A stretch of DNA of 64,000 bases from Polynucleobacter sp. UB-Piko-W3 (GTDB lineage Bacteria; Pseudomonadota; Gammaproteobacteria; Burkholderiales; Burkholderiaceae): NCBI RefSeq assembly GCF_018881635.1, contig NZ_JACVPY010000002.1, forward strand, positions 1,136,525 to 1,200,524. The letters are read 5' to 3'. The stretch's first letter is position 1. Each line of letters opens with the position of its first letter. The position numbers and the translations under genes were made by a program. The notes under the pieces were generated by a model that searched no databases, was not told the DNA's origin, and saw only the letters and a list, made by a program, of their open reading frames with translations. This document shows positions 1 to 10,106 of this stretch, piece by piece.

Positions 1-617
1 CTAAAGTTCTCATGGAGTTTACAAAACGCTTCCCAAAGGTACGCGTCAGTATTGCGCAAGGTAATCCTGGGCAAATTGCTGAACTCCTCACTCATGATCG
101 GGCTGATATCGCGATTGCCACTGAAGGGATCGCCAATACACCTGGAGTCCTTGCTCTACCTGGGTATCAATGGCAACACGTGGTGATGGTGCCATTAAGT
201 CACCCACTTCTAAATCAAGCCACGGTGACATTAGAAGAAATTGCAAAGTATCCGATCATTACATATGACAAAGCCTTTGCAGGCCGCAGCAAAATTGATG
301 CCGCTTTTGCCCAAAGAAATATCACGCCAGATATTATTTTGGAAGCGATCGATGCCGACGTGATTAAAACTTATGTAGAAACTGGCATGGGTATTGGGAT
401 TGTTGCAGGTCATGCCTATGACCCTGATCGGGATCGCAACCTCAAGGTAATTTCAGCAAGTCATTTGTTTGGCAATAATGTTACCCATCTTGGCGTCAAA
501 CAAGGTGCTTATTTAAGGTCTTTTGTTTATACCTTTATTGAACTCTTCTCGCCGACATTAACCAAGAAAATCGTTGAGCAAGCAATGAATAACGAATCTG
601 ATTCGTATGAGATTTAG
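1..617 (+). CDS. cysB: CysB-like LysR regulator (3' part)
   Basis: The reading frame is open from the window edge (first full codon at base 3) to the TAG at 615-617, so only the C-terminal effector-binding part (about 200 residues) is present and the N-terminal helix-turn-helix lies outside. The segments VSIAQGNPGQIAELL and DADVIKTYVETGMGIGIVA match the inducer-binding domain of CysB/Cbl, which activates sulfate assimilation genes in response to N-acetylserine or, for Cbl-type paralogues, alkanesulfonate use. The CysB family is clear; the choice between CysB and a paralogue is inference. The next feature, a tRNA, is on the opposite strand. Confidence 0.82.
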   Translation, partial: KVLMEFTKRFPKVRVSIAQGNPGQIAELLTHDRADIAIATEGIANTPGVLALPGYQWQHVVMVPLSHPLLNQATVTLEEIAKYPIITYDKAFAGRSKIDAAFAQRNITPDIILEAIDADVIKTYVETGMGIGIVAGHAYDPDRDRNLKVISASHLFGNNVTHLGVKQGAYLRSFVYTFIELFSPTLTKKIVEQAMNNESDSYEI

Positions 618-654
618 AATTTAGTGGAACTCAAAGACAAAATCGTCATTTGAG

Positions 655-739
655 TGGTGCCTCGGGGCGGACTCGAACCGCCACGCCTTGCGGCACCGGA
701 TTTTGAGTCCGGCACGTCTACCAATTCCATCACCGAGGC
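655..739 (-). tRNA. tRNA-Leu (anticodon CAA)
   Basis: Read on the minus strand, the 85-nt sequence starts GCCTCGG and ends CCGAGGC plus discriminator A and an encoded CCA. The seven-base acceptor stem pairs perfectly (733-739 with 659-665). The anticodon stem CCGGA/TCCGG encloses loop CTCAAAA, giving anticodon CAA for UUG codons. A long variable arm (GTGCCGCAAGGCGT) and the T arm GGCGGTTCGAGTCCGCC are visible, as expected for a class II leucine tRNA. Confidence 0.96.
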
Positions 740-891
740 AGGTGTTTGCAGTGGAAATTCTGCTAACTAGGATGCTTTATTACTGCTAAGACATGAGAGT
801 GTAACAAAAAACGGCTCTCAATCGTCTATCTTTGGTCTAGAACCCTTTAAAATGAGGTCCTCTAGCCAAATTATTACAAGGAATTACCCGT

Positions 892-1611
892 ATGGCCGGC
901 CACTCGAAATGGGCCAATATTCAGCACCGCAAAGGTCGTCAAGACGAAAAGCGCGGCAAGATTTGGACAAAACTCATTAAAGAAATTACTGTTGCTGCCA
1001 AATTAGGTGGTGGCGATGTTGCCACTAATCCTCGCTTGCGCTTAGCGATTGATAAAGCCAAAGACTCCAATATGCCCAACGACAATGTGCAAAGAGCTAT
1101 TGCCCGTGGTACCGGCTCACTGGAAGGTGTGAACTACGAAGAGATTCGTTATGAAGGCTATGGAATGAATGGTGCTGCCATCATTGTCGATTGCTTAACC
1201 GATAATCGCACTCGCACTGTTGCTGAAGTTCGCCATGCTTTCAATAAAAATGGTGGCAATATGGGCGCTGAAGGATCGGTTGCGTTTCTCTTCAAACATT
1301 GCGGCCAAATGTTATTTGCACCAGGCACTAGTGAAGACCATTTGATGGAAGTCGCCTTAGATGCTGGCGCAGAAGATGTGATTACGCATGAAGACGGCTC
1401 ACTTGAAGTGCTCTCACCAGTTCCTGATTTCTCAAAAGTACAAGACGCTATGAGTAAAGCGGGTCTCAAGCCTGAATTAGCTACTGTAGCAATGCGTCCC
1501 GAAACCGAGATTACTCTCGAAGGTGATCAAGCAGAAAGTATGCAAAAACTATTAGACGCTCTTGAAAATCTGGATGATGTTCAAGAAGTATTTACAAACG
1601 CCGCTCTTTAA
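892..1611 (+). CDS. yebC: YebC/PmpR-family protein
   Basis: This 239-residue protein has the standard YebC/TACO1 start ([15 protein letters not shown]) and the usual family length of about 240. YebC proteins were first described as DNA-binding regulators; members are now also linked to relief of ribosome stalling. The domain order is the usual three-domain fold, with acidic stretches near residues 190-235. An AAGGA ribosome site precedes the ATG. It opens a run of + strand genes (purD starts 18 bp later) whose order is conserved in Burkholderiaceae. Family assignment is firm; the exact cellular role here is not shown by sequence. Confidence 0.95.
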   Translation: MAGHSKWANIQHRKGRQDEKRGKIWTKLIKEITVAAKLGGGDVATNPRLRLAIDKAKDSNMPNDNVQRAIARGTGSLEGVNYEEIRYEGYGMNGAAIIVDCLTDNRTRTVAEVRHAFNKNGGNMGAEGSVAFLFKHCGQMLFAPGTSEDHLMEVALDAGAEDVITHEDGSLEVLSPVPDFSKVQDAMSKAGLKPELATVAMRPETEITLEGDQAESMQKLLDALENLDDVQEVFTNAAL

Positions 1612-1629
1612 ATAGAACTTTTACTCACT

Positions 1630-2907
1630 ATGAAAATTCTTCTCATTGGATCTGGTGGACGCGAACATGCTCTAGCGTGGAAGCTTGCCCAATCGCCTCA
1701 AGTACAAACTGTCTATGTAGCGCCCGGAAATGGCGGCACTGCTACCGCTAAACAAACTGGCGCTGGTATTGAGAACTTACCAATTACAGACTTACAAGAA
1801 CTGGCAGACTTTGCCAAGCGTGAGAAGATTCATCTCACTGTAGTTGGACCAGAAGCGCCCTTAGCCGCCGGTATTGTGGATGTCTTTCGCAGTAACGGTT
1901 TACGTATTTTTGGTCCAACGCAATTAGCAGCACAACTAGAATCCTCTAAGGATTTTTCTAAAGCATTTATGAAGCGTCACGGCATTCCGACGGCTGATTA
2001 CCAAACATTTAGTAGCGCCCTTGAGGCACATGCCTATATTGATGCCAAAGGTGCACCGATTGTGATTAAGGCTGATGGGCTTGCCGCTGGTAAAGGTGTT
2101 GTTGTTGCCATGAACTTAGAGGAAGCACATGGAGCAGTAGATATGATGCTAGCTGATAACAAATTAGGTAATGCGGGTGCACGTGTTGTGATTGAAGAAT
2201 TCCTGACTGGTGAAGAAGCCAGTTTTATTGTGCTCGTTGATGGCAAGAATGTTCTCGCACTAGCAACTAGCCAAGATCACAAACGCTTGCTTGATGCTGA
2301 CCAGGGACCTAATACTGGCGGGATGGGTGCTTACTCCCCCGCTCCCGTTGTTACACCAGAAATCCATGCACGTGCTTTGCGTGAAGTCATCATGCCAACA
2401 GTCAAAGGCATGGAAGCAGATGGCATTCCCTATACGGGTTTCTTGTATGCTGGCTTAATGATTGCACCAAATGGCAAGATCAAAACCTTAGAGTTCAATT
2501 GCCGCATGGGCGACCCAGAAACACAGCCGATCATGGCTCGCCTGCGCAGTGATCTAGTAAATGCCTTAGATCATGCTGTTGATGGCAAGCTCAATGAGGT
2601 AGATCTAGAGTGGGATCGTCGGACGGCCTTAGGGGTGGTGCTAGCAGCTCATAACTATCCAGATACCCCACGCAATGGCGATGTCATTAGCGGCATTCCG
2701 GCTGATACTGAAGATCAGATTACTTTCCATGCAGGTACTAAATTGGAAGATGGCAAGATACTCACTTCAGGCGGTAGGGTAATGTGCGTAGTAGGCCTTG
2801 CGGATACTGTTCGTGGTGCGCAACAAAAAGCCTATGATGTCATTGATCAGATTCAGTTTGATGGCATGCAATATCGCAAAGATATTGGTTATCGCGCAAT
2901 CAAGTAA
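1630..2907 (+). CDS. purD: Phosphoribosylamine-glycine ligase
   Basis: The 425-residue GAR synthetase catalyses ATP-dependent joining of glycine to phosphoribosylamine, step two of purine synthesis, in the cytoplasm. The N-terminal GSGGREHALAWKL loop, the ATP-grasp segment (about residues 100-320, with ADGLAAGKGVVVA and EFNCRMGDPETQ) and full length all agree with PurD. It starts 18 bp after yebC and is followed 14 bp later by hemF, so co-transcription is likely. Confidence 0.97.
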   Translation: MKILLIGSGGREHALAWKLAQSPQVQTVYVAPGNGGTATAKQTGAGIENLPITDLQELADFAKREKIHLTVVGPEAPLAAGIVDVFRSNGLRIFGPTQLAAQLESSKDFSKAFMKRHGIPTADYQTFSSALEAHAYIDAKGAPIVIKADGLAAGKGVVVAMNLEEAHGAVDMMLADNKLGNAGARVVIEEFLTGEEASFIVLVDGKNVLALATSQDHKRLLDADQGPNTGGMGAYSPAPVVTPEIHARALREVIMPTVKGMEADGIPYTGFLYAGLMIAPNGKIKTLEFNCRMGDPETQPIMARLRSDLVNALDHAVDGKLNEVDLEWDRRTALGVVLAAHNYPDTPRNGDVISGIPADTEDQITFHAGTKLEDGKILTSGGRVMCVVGLADTVRGAQQKAYDVIDQIQFDGMQYRKDIGYRAIK

Positions 2908-2921
2908 ATAGGTAGACTCAC

Positions 2922-3854
2922 TTGACAACACAACACACCCAAATTGACATAACAGCGCTAAGAGATTATTTCTTAGGCTTGCAAGATCGCATTACGAGTG
3001 CAGTTAGTGCTCTTGATGGTAAAGCCTTTGTTGCTGATGAATGGCATAAACCTGAAGACAGCAAACTCAAGGGCTATGGTCGCACTTCCACTTTAGATGG
3101 CGGCAACATCTTAGAAAAAGGTGGCGTGGGTTTCTCGCATGTCCGTGGCGATCAAATGCCGCCTTCCGCTTCCCATCATCGCCCTGAAATGGCCGGCCGC
3201 AGCTTTGAAGCATTAGGCATGTCATTGGTATTTCATCCAAACAATCCTAAAGCCCCTACTACCCATATGAATGTACGTTGCTTTATTGCGCAAGCTGTGG
3301 ATAAAGAACCGGTTTGGTGGTTTGGTGGCGGCTTTGATCTCACACCCTATTACGGTGTTGACGAAGACTGTAAACACTTTCATCAAACTGCTAAAGATGC
3401 TCTAGACCCATTTGGTGAAGAGCTCTACCCTCGCTTTAAAAAATGGTGTGACGAATATTTTTATTTAAAGCATCGTGATGAGCCCCGCGGTATTGGTGGA
3501 GTGTTCTTTGATGACTTTAATGAGCTAGGCTTTGAGCAGAGTTTTGCAATGACCCGCGCAGTGGGCGATGCTTTTATCAACGCCTATCTGCCGATCTTAA
3601 AACGCCGCTATCAAGATCCTTTCACACCAGAAGAAAAATCTTTCCAAGAATATCGTCGTGGTCGTTACGTGGAATACAACCTGATCTTTGACCGGGGCAC
3701 TATCTTTGGACTGCACTCTGGCGGAAGAACAGAATCAATCCTCATGTCGATGCCCCCAGTGGTGCAGTGGTGGTACAACTGGCAGCCTAAGCTAGGCACG
3801 CCCGAGGCTAAGCTCTATGACTATTACCTCAAACCACGCGATTGGTTAGCTTGA
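2922..3854 (+). CDS. hemF: Coproporphyrinogen III oxidase, aerobic
   Basis: The 310-residue product is the oxygen-dependent enzyme that converts coproporphyrinogen III to protoporphyrinogen IX in haem synthesis. Diagnostic blocks are [30 protein letters not shown] and the C-terminal [16 protein letters not shown] followed by [14 protein letters not shown]. The start is TTG at 2922, the only start that keeps the usual N-terminal length, preceded by a weak AGG-type ribosome site at about 2910. Its stop overlaps the likely nadD start (TTGA at 3851). Confidence 0.96.
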   Translation: MTTQHTQIDITALRDYFLGLQDRITSAVSALDGKAFVADEWHKPEDSKLKGYGRTSTLDGGNILEKGGVGFSHVRGDQMPPSASHHRPEMAGRSFEALGMSLVFHPNNPKAPTTHMNVRCFIAQAVDKEPVWWFGGGFDLTPYYGVDEDCKHFHQTAKDALDPFGEELYPRFKKWCDEYFYLKHRDEPRGIGGVFFDDFNELGFEQSFAMTRAVGDAFINAYLPILKRRYQDPFTPEEKSFQEYRRGRYVEYNLIFDRGTIFGLHSGGRTESILMSMPPVVQWWYNWQPKLGTPEAKLYDYYLKPRDWLA

Positions 3855-4540
3855 GCAGCATTCAGAAAATTGGCATTCTGGGTGGAACTTTTGATCCGCC
3901 GCATATTGGCCACTTAAAGCTAGCAAGTCATTTTGCAAAGATATTGCAATTAGATCAATTACTTCTCATACCTAGCGGTGAGCCTTGGCAAAAAGGTGCC
4001 GATATCACTCCTGCAGAAATTCGGTTTCAGTTGACGGAAGGGGCAGGTATAGATTTAGCTAGAGCGTTCTTGTATCTAAAAATTCCAACCCAAATTGGAG
4101 TTGATCGAATTGAAATTGAACGAGCAGGTCCAAGCTATAGCATTGATACTGCCAAGTCCCTCAGAGAGCGCTTTGGCCCTAAGGCCAGTCTAACTTGGCT
4201 AACAGGTGCAGACTCCCTAATTCATCTTCCAAGCTGGAATTCTTGGCGTGATTTATTTAAATATATGAACTTTGCAGTTGCGAGTCGGCCGCACTACGAT
4301 CTAGATACTGAGATGAGCCCTGAAATCAAGGAAATATTGAAAGTACGCCAAGTATTTGATCCAGCAGCGCTGATCAATGAGCCATCTGGACTCATCTATG
4401 TAGATGAAAGCTTGTCAGTCGATCTCTCCTCTACTGATCTGCGCAATCGCCTCAAAACACCTGCCCACGAACAGATTGCTTCAGAGCAAATCCCCACTCA
4501 TACCTTAGAAATCATTACAAAGCTGGGCTTGTATCAGTAA
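3851..4540 (+). CDS. nadD: Nicotinate-nucleotide adenylyltransferase
   Basis: NadD transfers AMP from ATP to nicotinate mononucleotide in NAD synthesis. The nucleotidyltransferase motif [11 protein letters not shown] lies at about residues 11-21 and the C-terminal SSTDLR matches the family ISSTxIR motif. I place the start at TTG 3851, overlapping the hemF stop as TTGA; TTG 3842 is in frame and would add three residues. Length (229) is slightly above many NadD proteins, with an insert near residue 65. It is translationally coupled to hemF and followed by rsfS, the common order in betaproteobacteria. Confidence 0.93.
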   Translation: MSSIQKIGILGGTFDPPHIGHLKLASHFAKILQLDQLLLIPSGEPWQKGADITPAEIRFQLTEGAGIDLARAFLYLKIPTQIGVDRIEIERAGPSYSIDTAKSLRERFGPKASLTWLTGADSLIHLPSWNSWRDLFKYMNFAVASRPHYDLDTEMSPEIKEILKVRQVFDPAALINEPSGLIYVDESLSVDLSSTDLRNRLKTPAHEQIASEQIPTHTLEIITKLGLYQ

Positions 4541-4586
4541 TCAAGCTAAGATCACCCTAAATACTAAAAAATATCATTGAGAAACC

Positions 4587-4979
4587 ATGGACTTACGTAA
4601 ATTACAACGCGTCATTATTGATGCCCTAGAAGATGTTAAAGCGCAAGATATACGCGTATACGACACCACTAAACTCAGTGAGCTATTTGATCGCGTGATC
4701 ATTGCCACTGGTTCAAGCAACCGTCAAACACGATCACTAGCGATGTCAGTTAAAGAAGATGTCAATGCTAAGGGTGGTGAGGTGATCTCCATCGAAGGGC
4801 TAGAAACTGGTGAATGGGTATTGGTAGATTGCGGCGATATCGTTGTTCATATCCTACAACCGATGCTGCGTTCTTACTACCAACTAGAAGGCATGTGGGG
4901 TGCAAAACCTGTACGCGTTAAATTGGCTGGTAGTAAGGGACTTGTAAAAGCCAGTGATTTAGAAGACGACGAAGAATAA
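4587..4979 (+). CDS. rsfS: Ribosomal silencing factor RsfS
   Basis: The 130-residue protein belongs to the RsfS/Iojap/YbeB family, which binds ribosomal protein uL14 and blocks subunit joining in starvation. Recognisable parts are the N-terminal ALEDVKAQDIRVYD, FDRVIIATGSSNRQTRSLA and GEWVLVDCGDIVVHIL. It sits between nadD and rlmH, a widely conserved arrangement in Proteobacteria. A possible weak hairpin overlaps its stop codon. Confidence 0.95.
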   Translation: MDLRKLQRVIIDALEDVKAQDIRVYDTTKLSELFDRVIIATGSSNRQTRSLAMSVKEDVNAKGGEVISIEGLETGEWVLVDCGDIVVHILQPMLRSYYQLEGMWGAKPVRVKLAGSKGLVKASDLEDDEE

Positions 4980-4996
4980 GTTCGTCTCGCTTTTTT
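4968..4996 (+). terminator. Weak terminator or attenuator candidate after rsfS
   Basis: GACGAA (4968-4973) pairs with TTCGTC (4981-4986) around a 7-nt loop containing the rsfS stop region. A run of six T begins four bases later (4991-4996). The stem is short and the T run is offset, so this is at best a weak attenuator inside the operon. Confidence 0.3.
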
Positions 4997-5033
4997 CCCT
5001 GCCCCATTCTTTGCCTGATTATTCGTCTTACTC

Positions 5034-5477
5034 ATGCGCTTAACCATCGTTTCTGTTGGTCACAAAATGCCCGATTGGGTTGCTACAGCAACCCAAGACT
5101 ATGTCAAACGGATGCCAGCGGACTGCAGTATTGAAATTAAAGAAATCAAACCTGATCTTACGCCTGCCAAAGAAGCGATCAAGATTGCTGCTGCTATTCC
5201 AAAAGGCTCAAGAGTGATTGCCTTAGATGAACGCGGCAAAGATCAGACAACACAAAATCTAGCAACTCAACTGGCCTCATGGCGCCAAGAGGGCTTTGAT
5301 ATCACCTTTTTAATTGGTGGCGCTGATGGCCTAGACCCTAGTCTGAAATCCAATGCGCAAGCAATGTGGCGACTCTCTAGCTTAACCCTGCCACACGCTA
5401 TGGCTAGAGTATTACTCGTTGAACAACTGTATCGCGCTTGGACTATCTTGCAGGGTCACCCCTACCATCGTGAGTAA
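5034..5477 (+). CDS. rlmH: 23S rRNA pseudouridine(1915)-N3-methyltransferase
   Basis: The 147-residue SPOUT-fold methyltransferase modifies pseudouridine 1915 in helix 69 of 23S rRNA using SAM. Family features are the N-terminal [15 protein letters not shown], the ALDERGK segment, FLIGGADG (SAM-binding knot) and the C-terminal [18 protein letters not shown]. It follows rsfS by 54 bp and its stop overlaps the probable GTG start of maf. Confidence 0.96.
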   Translation: MRLTIVSVGHKMPDWVATATQDYVKRMPADCSIEIKEIKPDLTPAKEAIKIAAAIPKGSRVIALDERGKDQTTQNLATQLASWRQEGFDITFLIGGADGLDPSLKSNAQAMWRLSSLTLPHAMARVLLVEQLYRAWTILQGHPYHRE

Positions 5478-6105
5478 TCCTGTGTACTCTTTCATCTATC
5501 TCGCCTCACAAAGTCCACGACGCCAAGAGTTATTAAAACAAATGGGCATCCGCTATGAGATGTTAGCACCCAGCCCCGGTGAAGATAGTGAAAGCATTGA
5601 AACCCCCCTTCTTCATGAAAAAGCTCGCGCCTATGTTGAGCGTGTTACCTTAGCGAAAAGCACCACTGCCTTGGCACGCTGGCAAAAAAGTGGTCTTACG
5701 TGGGCGCCGATCTTATGCGCTGATACCACTGTGAGTCTGCCCGGTAATAGTGAAGGTGAGATTTTAGGAAAGCCTACGGATGAAACTGACGCTGCCCGCA
5801 TCTTAAATATGCTCAGTGGTAACACTCACGAAGTTCTGACAGCTGTTGCCCTGACTATTGACCCAAGTCAGAGCCCGCTTTGCTTGGTGCAGACATCAAA
5901 GGTTCATTTTGCCAAGCTATCGCCAGAGCAGATAGCTGCTTATATTGCCGGCGGCGAGCCTTTCGGAAAAGCGGGTGCCTACGGTATTCAAGGGCTTGGG
6001 GGTGCTTTCATCCCTTCGATTGAGGGGAGTTATAGCGGTATCATGGGATTACCCATTTTTGAAACTGCACAACTTCTAGAGCGCGCTCAGGTGACATGCC
6101 TATGA
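5470..6105 (+). CDS. maf: Maf-type nucleotide pyrophosphatase
   Basis: Maf proteins hydrolyse non-canonical or specific nucleoside triphosphates to monophosphates. [12 protein letters not shown], the catalytic-region CADTTVSL and the [11 protein letters not shown] loop near the C-terminus resemble the dTTP/UTP-specific YhdE branch. The longest reading frame starts at 5419 inside rlmH, but family N-termini begin just before [11 protein letters not shown] 5470 (overlapping the rlmH stop) gives 211 residues; GTG 5482 is also possible. The stop overlaps the rng start as ATGA. Confidence 0.93.
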   Translation: MSNPVYSFIYLASQSPRRQELLKQMGIRYEMLAPSPGEDSESIETPLLHEKARAYVERVTLAKSTTALARWQKSGLTWAPILCADTTVSLPGNSEGEILGKPTDETDAARILNMLSGNTHEVLTAVALTIDPSQSPLCLVQTSKVHFAKLSPEQIAAYIAGGEPFGKAGAYGIQGLGGAFIPSIEGSYSGIMGLPIFETAQLLERAQVTCL

Positions 6106-7565
6106 ACGAAGAAATCCTCATCAATATCACCCCGCAAGAAACGCGGGTGGCCTTGATTCAGCAAGGTGCCGTTCAAGAACTGCAAATTGAACGCACACGT
6201 CAACGCGGTATTGTTGGCAATATCTATCTTGCTAAAGTCGTTCGCGTACTGCCTGGTATGCAATCTGCTTTTATTGAAATTGGTCTTGAGCGCACGGCTT
6301 TTATGCACGTAGCTGACATTGTCCAAAATAATCCGCTAGCCCAAATTGAAAAGCTATTGTTCGAAGGTCAAACGATCTTGGTGCAAGTACTAAAAGATCC
6401 TCTTGGGACTAAGGGCGCTCGTTTGACAGCGCAACTGAGTATTGCTGGTCGCAACTTGGTATATCTGCCTCCAGCAGGCAGCGATCCTGCTACAGAAAAA
6501 TATATCGGTGTATCTCAACGCATTGATCAAGCAGAAGAGCGTGAAGCAATTAAAGTCAGGCTAGCTGGCCTGATGGCTGCCGATGAAAAAGGCGGCATCA
6601 TTGTACGCACTAGCGCTCAAGAGGCTTCCGATACCGAGCTTTTACATGACATGCATTACCTACGCACTACCTGGGAAAATATTCAGGAGGCAAAAAAACA
6701 TCAAGCGGCACCAAGCCTGCTATATCAGGATCTGAGCCTAGCTGAACGCGTTTTGCGAGATATCGCCGGTGAAGAGACTACCCAGATTCGGGTGGACTCT
6801 GCTGAGAACTTTGAAAAGCTCAAAGTATTTTCGAATCTGTATATGCCCAATCTATTAGGTAAGCTAACGCTTCATCGTGGTGAGCGCGCCCTCTTCGACT
6901 TATTTGATGTCGATGCTGAAATCAATAAAGCTTTGGGTCGTAGAGTAGATCTGAAGTCTGGGGGCTACCTCATGATTGACCAGACAGAGTCCATGACAAC
7001 AATTGACGTGAACACGGGCAGTTATGTCGGTGCCCGCAATCTAGATGACACTGTCTTTAAAACCAATTTAGAAGCAGCTCAAGCTATTGCTCGGCAATTA
7101 CGTTTACGTAACCTCGGTGGCATCATCATTATTGACTTTATTGATATGCTCGGCAAAGATCATCAAGAATCTGTTCTCTATGAACTCAAGCGCAATCTTG
7201 AGCGCGATCATGCTCGCACATCAGTGAGTGAATTTTCTGCATTAGGCTTAGTAGAGATGACACGCAAACGAACTCGTGAGTCCTTAGCTCACATCACCTG
7301 CGAGCCATGCGCTACCTGCATGGGTAAGGGCGAAGTAAAAACCGCTCAAACCATTTGCTATGAAATCTTGCGTGAGATTGTGCGGGAGCATCGCCAGTTC
7401 AATCCACGCGAATTTAGAATCGTTGCAGCCCCTGATGTCATTGACTTATTTCTAGAAGAAGAAAATCAATTCCTGGCTCAACTGGGTGACTTTATTGCTA
7501 AGCCGATCACTCTTCAAGCTGAAGGCAGCTTTCGCCAAGAACAATACGATATTGTTCTGAGTTGA
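6102..7565 (+). CDS. rng: Ribonuclease G
   Basis: RNase G is a 5'-end-dependent endoribonuclease that matures the 16S rRNA 5' end and degrades some mRNAs. The sequence shows an S1 domain near residues 35-125, the DNase I-like catalytic region with TTIDVNTGSYVG and IIDFIDML (metal-binding acidic residues), and the zinc-link cysteines CEPCATCMGKG. With 487 residues it lacks the long C-terminal scaffold of RNase E. I chose ATG 6102 ([11 protein letters not shown]), which overlaps the maf stop; ATG 6096 would add two residues. Confidence 0.95.
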   Translation: MNEEILINITPQETRVALIQQGAVQELQIERTRQRGIVGNIYLAKVVRVLPGMQSAFIEIGLERTAFMHVADIVQNNPLAQIEKLLFEGQTILVQVLKDPLGTKGARLTAQLSIAGRNLVYLPPAGSDPATEKYIGVSQRIDQAEEREAIKVRLAGLMAADEKGGIIVRTSAQEASDTELLHDMHYLRTTWENIQEAKKHQAAPSLLYQDLSLAERVLRDIAGEETTQIRVDSAENFEKLKVFSNLYMPNLLGKLTLHRGERALFDLFDVDAEINKALGRRVDLKSGGYLMIDQTESMTTIDVNTGSYVGARNLDDTVFKTNLEAAQAIARQLRLRNLGGIIIIDFIDMLGKDHQESVLYELKRNLERDHARTSVSEFSALGLVEMTRKRTRESLAHITCEPCATCMGKGEVKTAQTICYEILREIVREHRQFNPREFRIVAAPDVIDLFLEEENQFLAQLGDFIAKPITLQAEGSFRQEQYDIVLS

Positions 7566-7570
7566 TTTAT

Positions 7571-9334
7571 TTAAGCGTTTGAAAACTGAATGCGGTGAAG
7601 GTTGGCATACAGGCCATCTTTTTTGATTAAGTCTTCGTGTGAGCCATTCTCAACAATTTGGCCATGTTCTAGAACCACAATACGGTCAGCATGCTCAATC
7701 GTCGATAAGCGATGGGCAATGACTAAGGTTGTTCTGCCAGCCATCAGGCGGTCTAGGGCATCTTGCACTTGTCGCTCCGACTCGGAATCTAAAGCAGAAG
7801 TAGCTTCGTCCAAAATTAAGATAGGGGCATCCTTATAGATTGCCCGAGCGATTGCCAGACGCTGACGTTGACCCCCAGATAGGCGATTGCCGTTATCACC
7901 AACCATTGAATCAATACCTTCTGGTAGTTCTTTAATGAGAGCGCCCAGGTTAGCCGCCTCTAAAGCCTCGATTACTCTTCCCCGATCTATCCCTTCTTGA
8001 CCGCTAGCACCATAGGCTACGTTTGCAGCAATCGTATCGTTAAATAAGATGACATCTTGGCTCACAAAGGCAATTTGCTTTCTGATGTCAGCCAATACGA
8101 TATCTTCTAAGCGAATATCATCCAAGAAAATATGTCCGCTTGTTGGTTTGAAGAAACGGGGCAGCAAATTAACTAGCGTAGATTTTCCGCCGCCAGATGG
8201 CCCAACAAAAGCGACTACCTCACCAGGCGCAATAGAAAGATTAATTCCGCGTAAGGCATCTTGTCGGCCCACCTCTTGTTCATACGAGAAACCAACATCC
8301 TCAAAGCGAATGCTACCTTTGGCTTTGTCCAAGGACTTCATATTGAGCCTGCGTTCCTCAGCCTCTTCCAAAGGTTGATCCATGAGCCCAAAAATCATCT
8401 CGGCTGCTGTAAGGCCTCGTTGCAAGGGTTGATTGATATCGGCTAGGTGCTTTAATGGAGAAATCACCAATAACATTGCCGTGATGAAGGCGGCAAAGCC
8501 GCCAACTGTCGTACCTTCTGTAGCAGACTGCAGTAAGGCGACTACTAGCACTACTGACAAGGCCATCGAGGCAATGAGCTGTGTTATTGGCTGGTTCAAG
8601 CCACCTGCTACAGCCGACTTCAATGCAAATTGGCGAAGGCGCTCAGCTTTTTCGAGAAAGCGATTCATCTCATATTGCTCAGCACCATGCACTTTAATAA
8701 TCCGATAACCAGCAGCAGCCTCTTCAACGATATATGCAAGATCACTCGTCAGAGTTTGCTGCTCACGATTGAGAGATCGTAGGCGGCGGTTAATCTTACT
8801 CATGATGTAAGCAATGATTGGAAAAATAATTAGGACAATTAAAGTCAGTTTCCAGTTTAGATAAATTAAGTAGCCCATCAGACCAATCACCGTCAGGGAA
8901 TCACGCACTAAACTAATTAACATCCCACCCATAATGGAAAGAACATTATTGACTTCAAATACAACCGCATTGATCACATGAGATGCTGAATTTTGTTGGA
9001 AAAAGATTGTTTTAGCGTGCAGCAGAGTTTGAAACATTTGCTCGCGTAACTTTAGAAGAACCGAATTAATCACACGCGACAACAAATAGTTGGATAAAAA
9101 TTGAGCTAAGCTACGAACCATCGCTAAGCCAACCAAGAAAACAGGTACCTGCCAAAGCTGATTATTCATTTGACCTGTAAAGCCGCGATCAAGCAAAGGC
9201 TTCATCAAGGCAGGAATTGAAGTCTCTGAGGCGGCGACAAAGGCCATGGCCACCAAAGACCCAATAATCAAGCCAATATGGGGCTTAAGATAGGTAATTA
9301 AGCGATTTAGGGCAATTCGGTCTTGAGCATTCAT
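7571..9334 (-). CDS. msbA: Lipid A export ABC transporter MsbA
   Basis: This half-size ABC exporter flips lipid A-core across the inner membrane. About 320 residues of six membrane segments are followed by a nucleotide-binding domain with Walker [10 protein letters not shown], signature [10 protein letters not shown], Walker [13 protein letters not shown] and the H-loop IAHRLST. A longer frame begins at 9460, but that segment overlaps the divergent glycosyltransferase; ATG 9334 ([12 protein letters not shown]) gives 587 residues, the normal MsbA length. The 3' end converges on rng with five bases between stops. Next to LPS glycosyltransferases, the MsbA role is well supported. Confidence 0.93.
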   Translation of the reverse strand: MNAQDRIALNRLITYLKPHIGLIIGSLVAMAFVAASETSIPALMKPLLDRGFTGQMNNQLWQVPVFLVGLAMVRSLAQFLSNYLLSRVINSVLLKLREQMFQTLLHAKTIFFQQNSASHVINAVVFEVNNVLSIMGGMLISLVRDSLTVIGLMGYLIYLNWKLTLIVLIIFPIIAYIMSKINRRLRSLNREQQTLTSDLAYIVEEAAAGYRIIKVHGAEQYEMNRFLEKAERLRQFALKSAVAGGLNQPITQLIASMALSVVLVVALLQSATEGTTVGGFAAFITAMLLVISPLKHLADINQPLQRGLTAAEMIFGLMDQPLEEAEERRLNMKSLDKAKGSIRFEDVGFSYEQEVGRQDALRGINLSIAPGEVVAFVGPSGGGKSTLVNLLPRFFKPTSGHIFLDDIRLEDIVLADIRKQIAFVSQDVILFNDTIAANVAYGASGQEGIDRGRVIEALEAANLGALIKELPEGIDSMVGDNGNRLSGGQRQRLAIARAIYKDAPILILDEATSALDSESERQVQDALDRLMAGRTTLVIAHRLSTIEHADRIVVLEHGQIVENGSHEDLIKKDGLYANLHRIQFSNA

Positions 9335-9344
9335 ATAATGAATT

Positions 9345-10106
9345 ATGCCCACCTTATCAGTCATACTCATCACCCGCAATGAAGAGGCCAATTTGGACGA
9401 TTGTCTAGCCTCTCTAGAGGGCATTGCCCAGCAGATCGTTGTGGTCGATACGGCCAGCACAGACCGTACCCTTGAAATAGCCCAAAAATATGGGGCGGTG
9501 ATTGCCAGCCCACCCGATTGGCCCGGTTTTGGCCCCCAAAAGAATCGCGCTTTGGATCTGGCAACCGGGGATTGGGTGCTCTCTCTAGATGCAGATGAAA
9601 GACTAACCCCTGCCCTTAGAGCTGAAATTCAGGTAGCTATTCAACATAGCGCCCAGGTGAACTGTTTTGCTATCCCAAGACTATCTTGGTATTGCGGACG
9701 CTTTATTCGTCATTCTGGCTGGAGTCCGGACTATGTTGACCGCCTCTTTAAGCGGGGAACCGCCTGCTTCTCGAATGACCTAGTGCACGAGAGATTAATT
9801 CCAAATGGGCAAGTAGCTAAACTGGAAAATCCAATGTTGCATTACAGCTTCATGAACTACTCACAGGTTTTACAAAAGATCGATCGCTACTCCACCGCCT
9901 CTGCAGAGCAAGCCTTTGCCAAAGGTAAAACGAGTAGCCCTCTCAAAGCAGTACTTCATGGCTTCTGGGCGTTCTTTCGCACTTATATTATTCGCACAGG
10001 CTTCTTAGATGGTGCTCAAGGATTTGCTTTGGCAATCTCTAATGGCCAAGGCACTTACTATCGTTATATCAAGTTGTGGCATCTCAATCAGGATTCTAGA
10101 AAATGA
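9345..10106 (+). CDS. GT2 glycosyltransferase, WaaE/KdtX-like
   Basis: The 253-residue cytoplasmic enzyme has a GT-A fold: [17 protein letters not shown] at the N-terminus, the [11 protein letters not shown] loop and the metal-binding LSLDADE motif near residue 83. The length and the [13 protein letters not shown] block fit the LPS core beta-1,4-glucosyltransferase WaaE/KdtX group. The start is 11 bases from the divergent msbA start. Its stop overlaps the next glycosyltransferase (ATGA at 10103), so the two are translationally coupled. The sugar transferred cannot be read from sequence. Confidence 0.85.
   Translation: MPTLSVILITRNEEANLDDCLASLEGIAQQIVVVDTASTDRTLEIAQKYGAVIASPPDWPGFGPQKNRALDLATGDWVLSLDADERLTPALRAEIQVAIQHSAQVNCFAIPRLSWYCGRFIRHSGWSPDYVDRLFKRGTACFSNDLVHERLIPNGQVAKLENPMLHYSFMNYSQVLQKIDRYSTASAEQAFAKGKTSSPLKAVLHGFWAFFRTYIIRTGFLDGAQGFALAISNGQGTYYRYIKLWHLNQDSRK

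Noticed and set aside
5419-5469. N-terminal extension of maf into rlmH
   Set aside because: The extra residues are rlmH sequence in another frame and do not match Maf N-termini.
9335-9460. N-terminal extension of msbA to 9460
   Set aside because: The added 42 residues lie antisense to the glycosyltransferase and do not resemble MsbA; ATG 9334 gives the family length.
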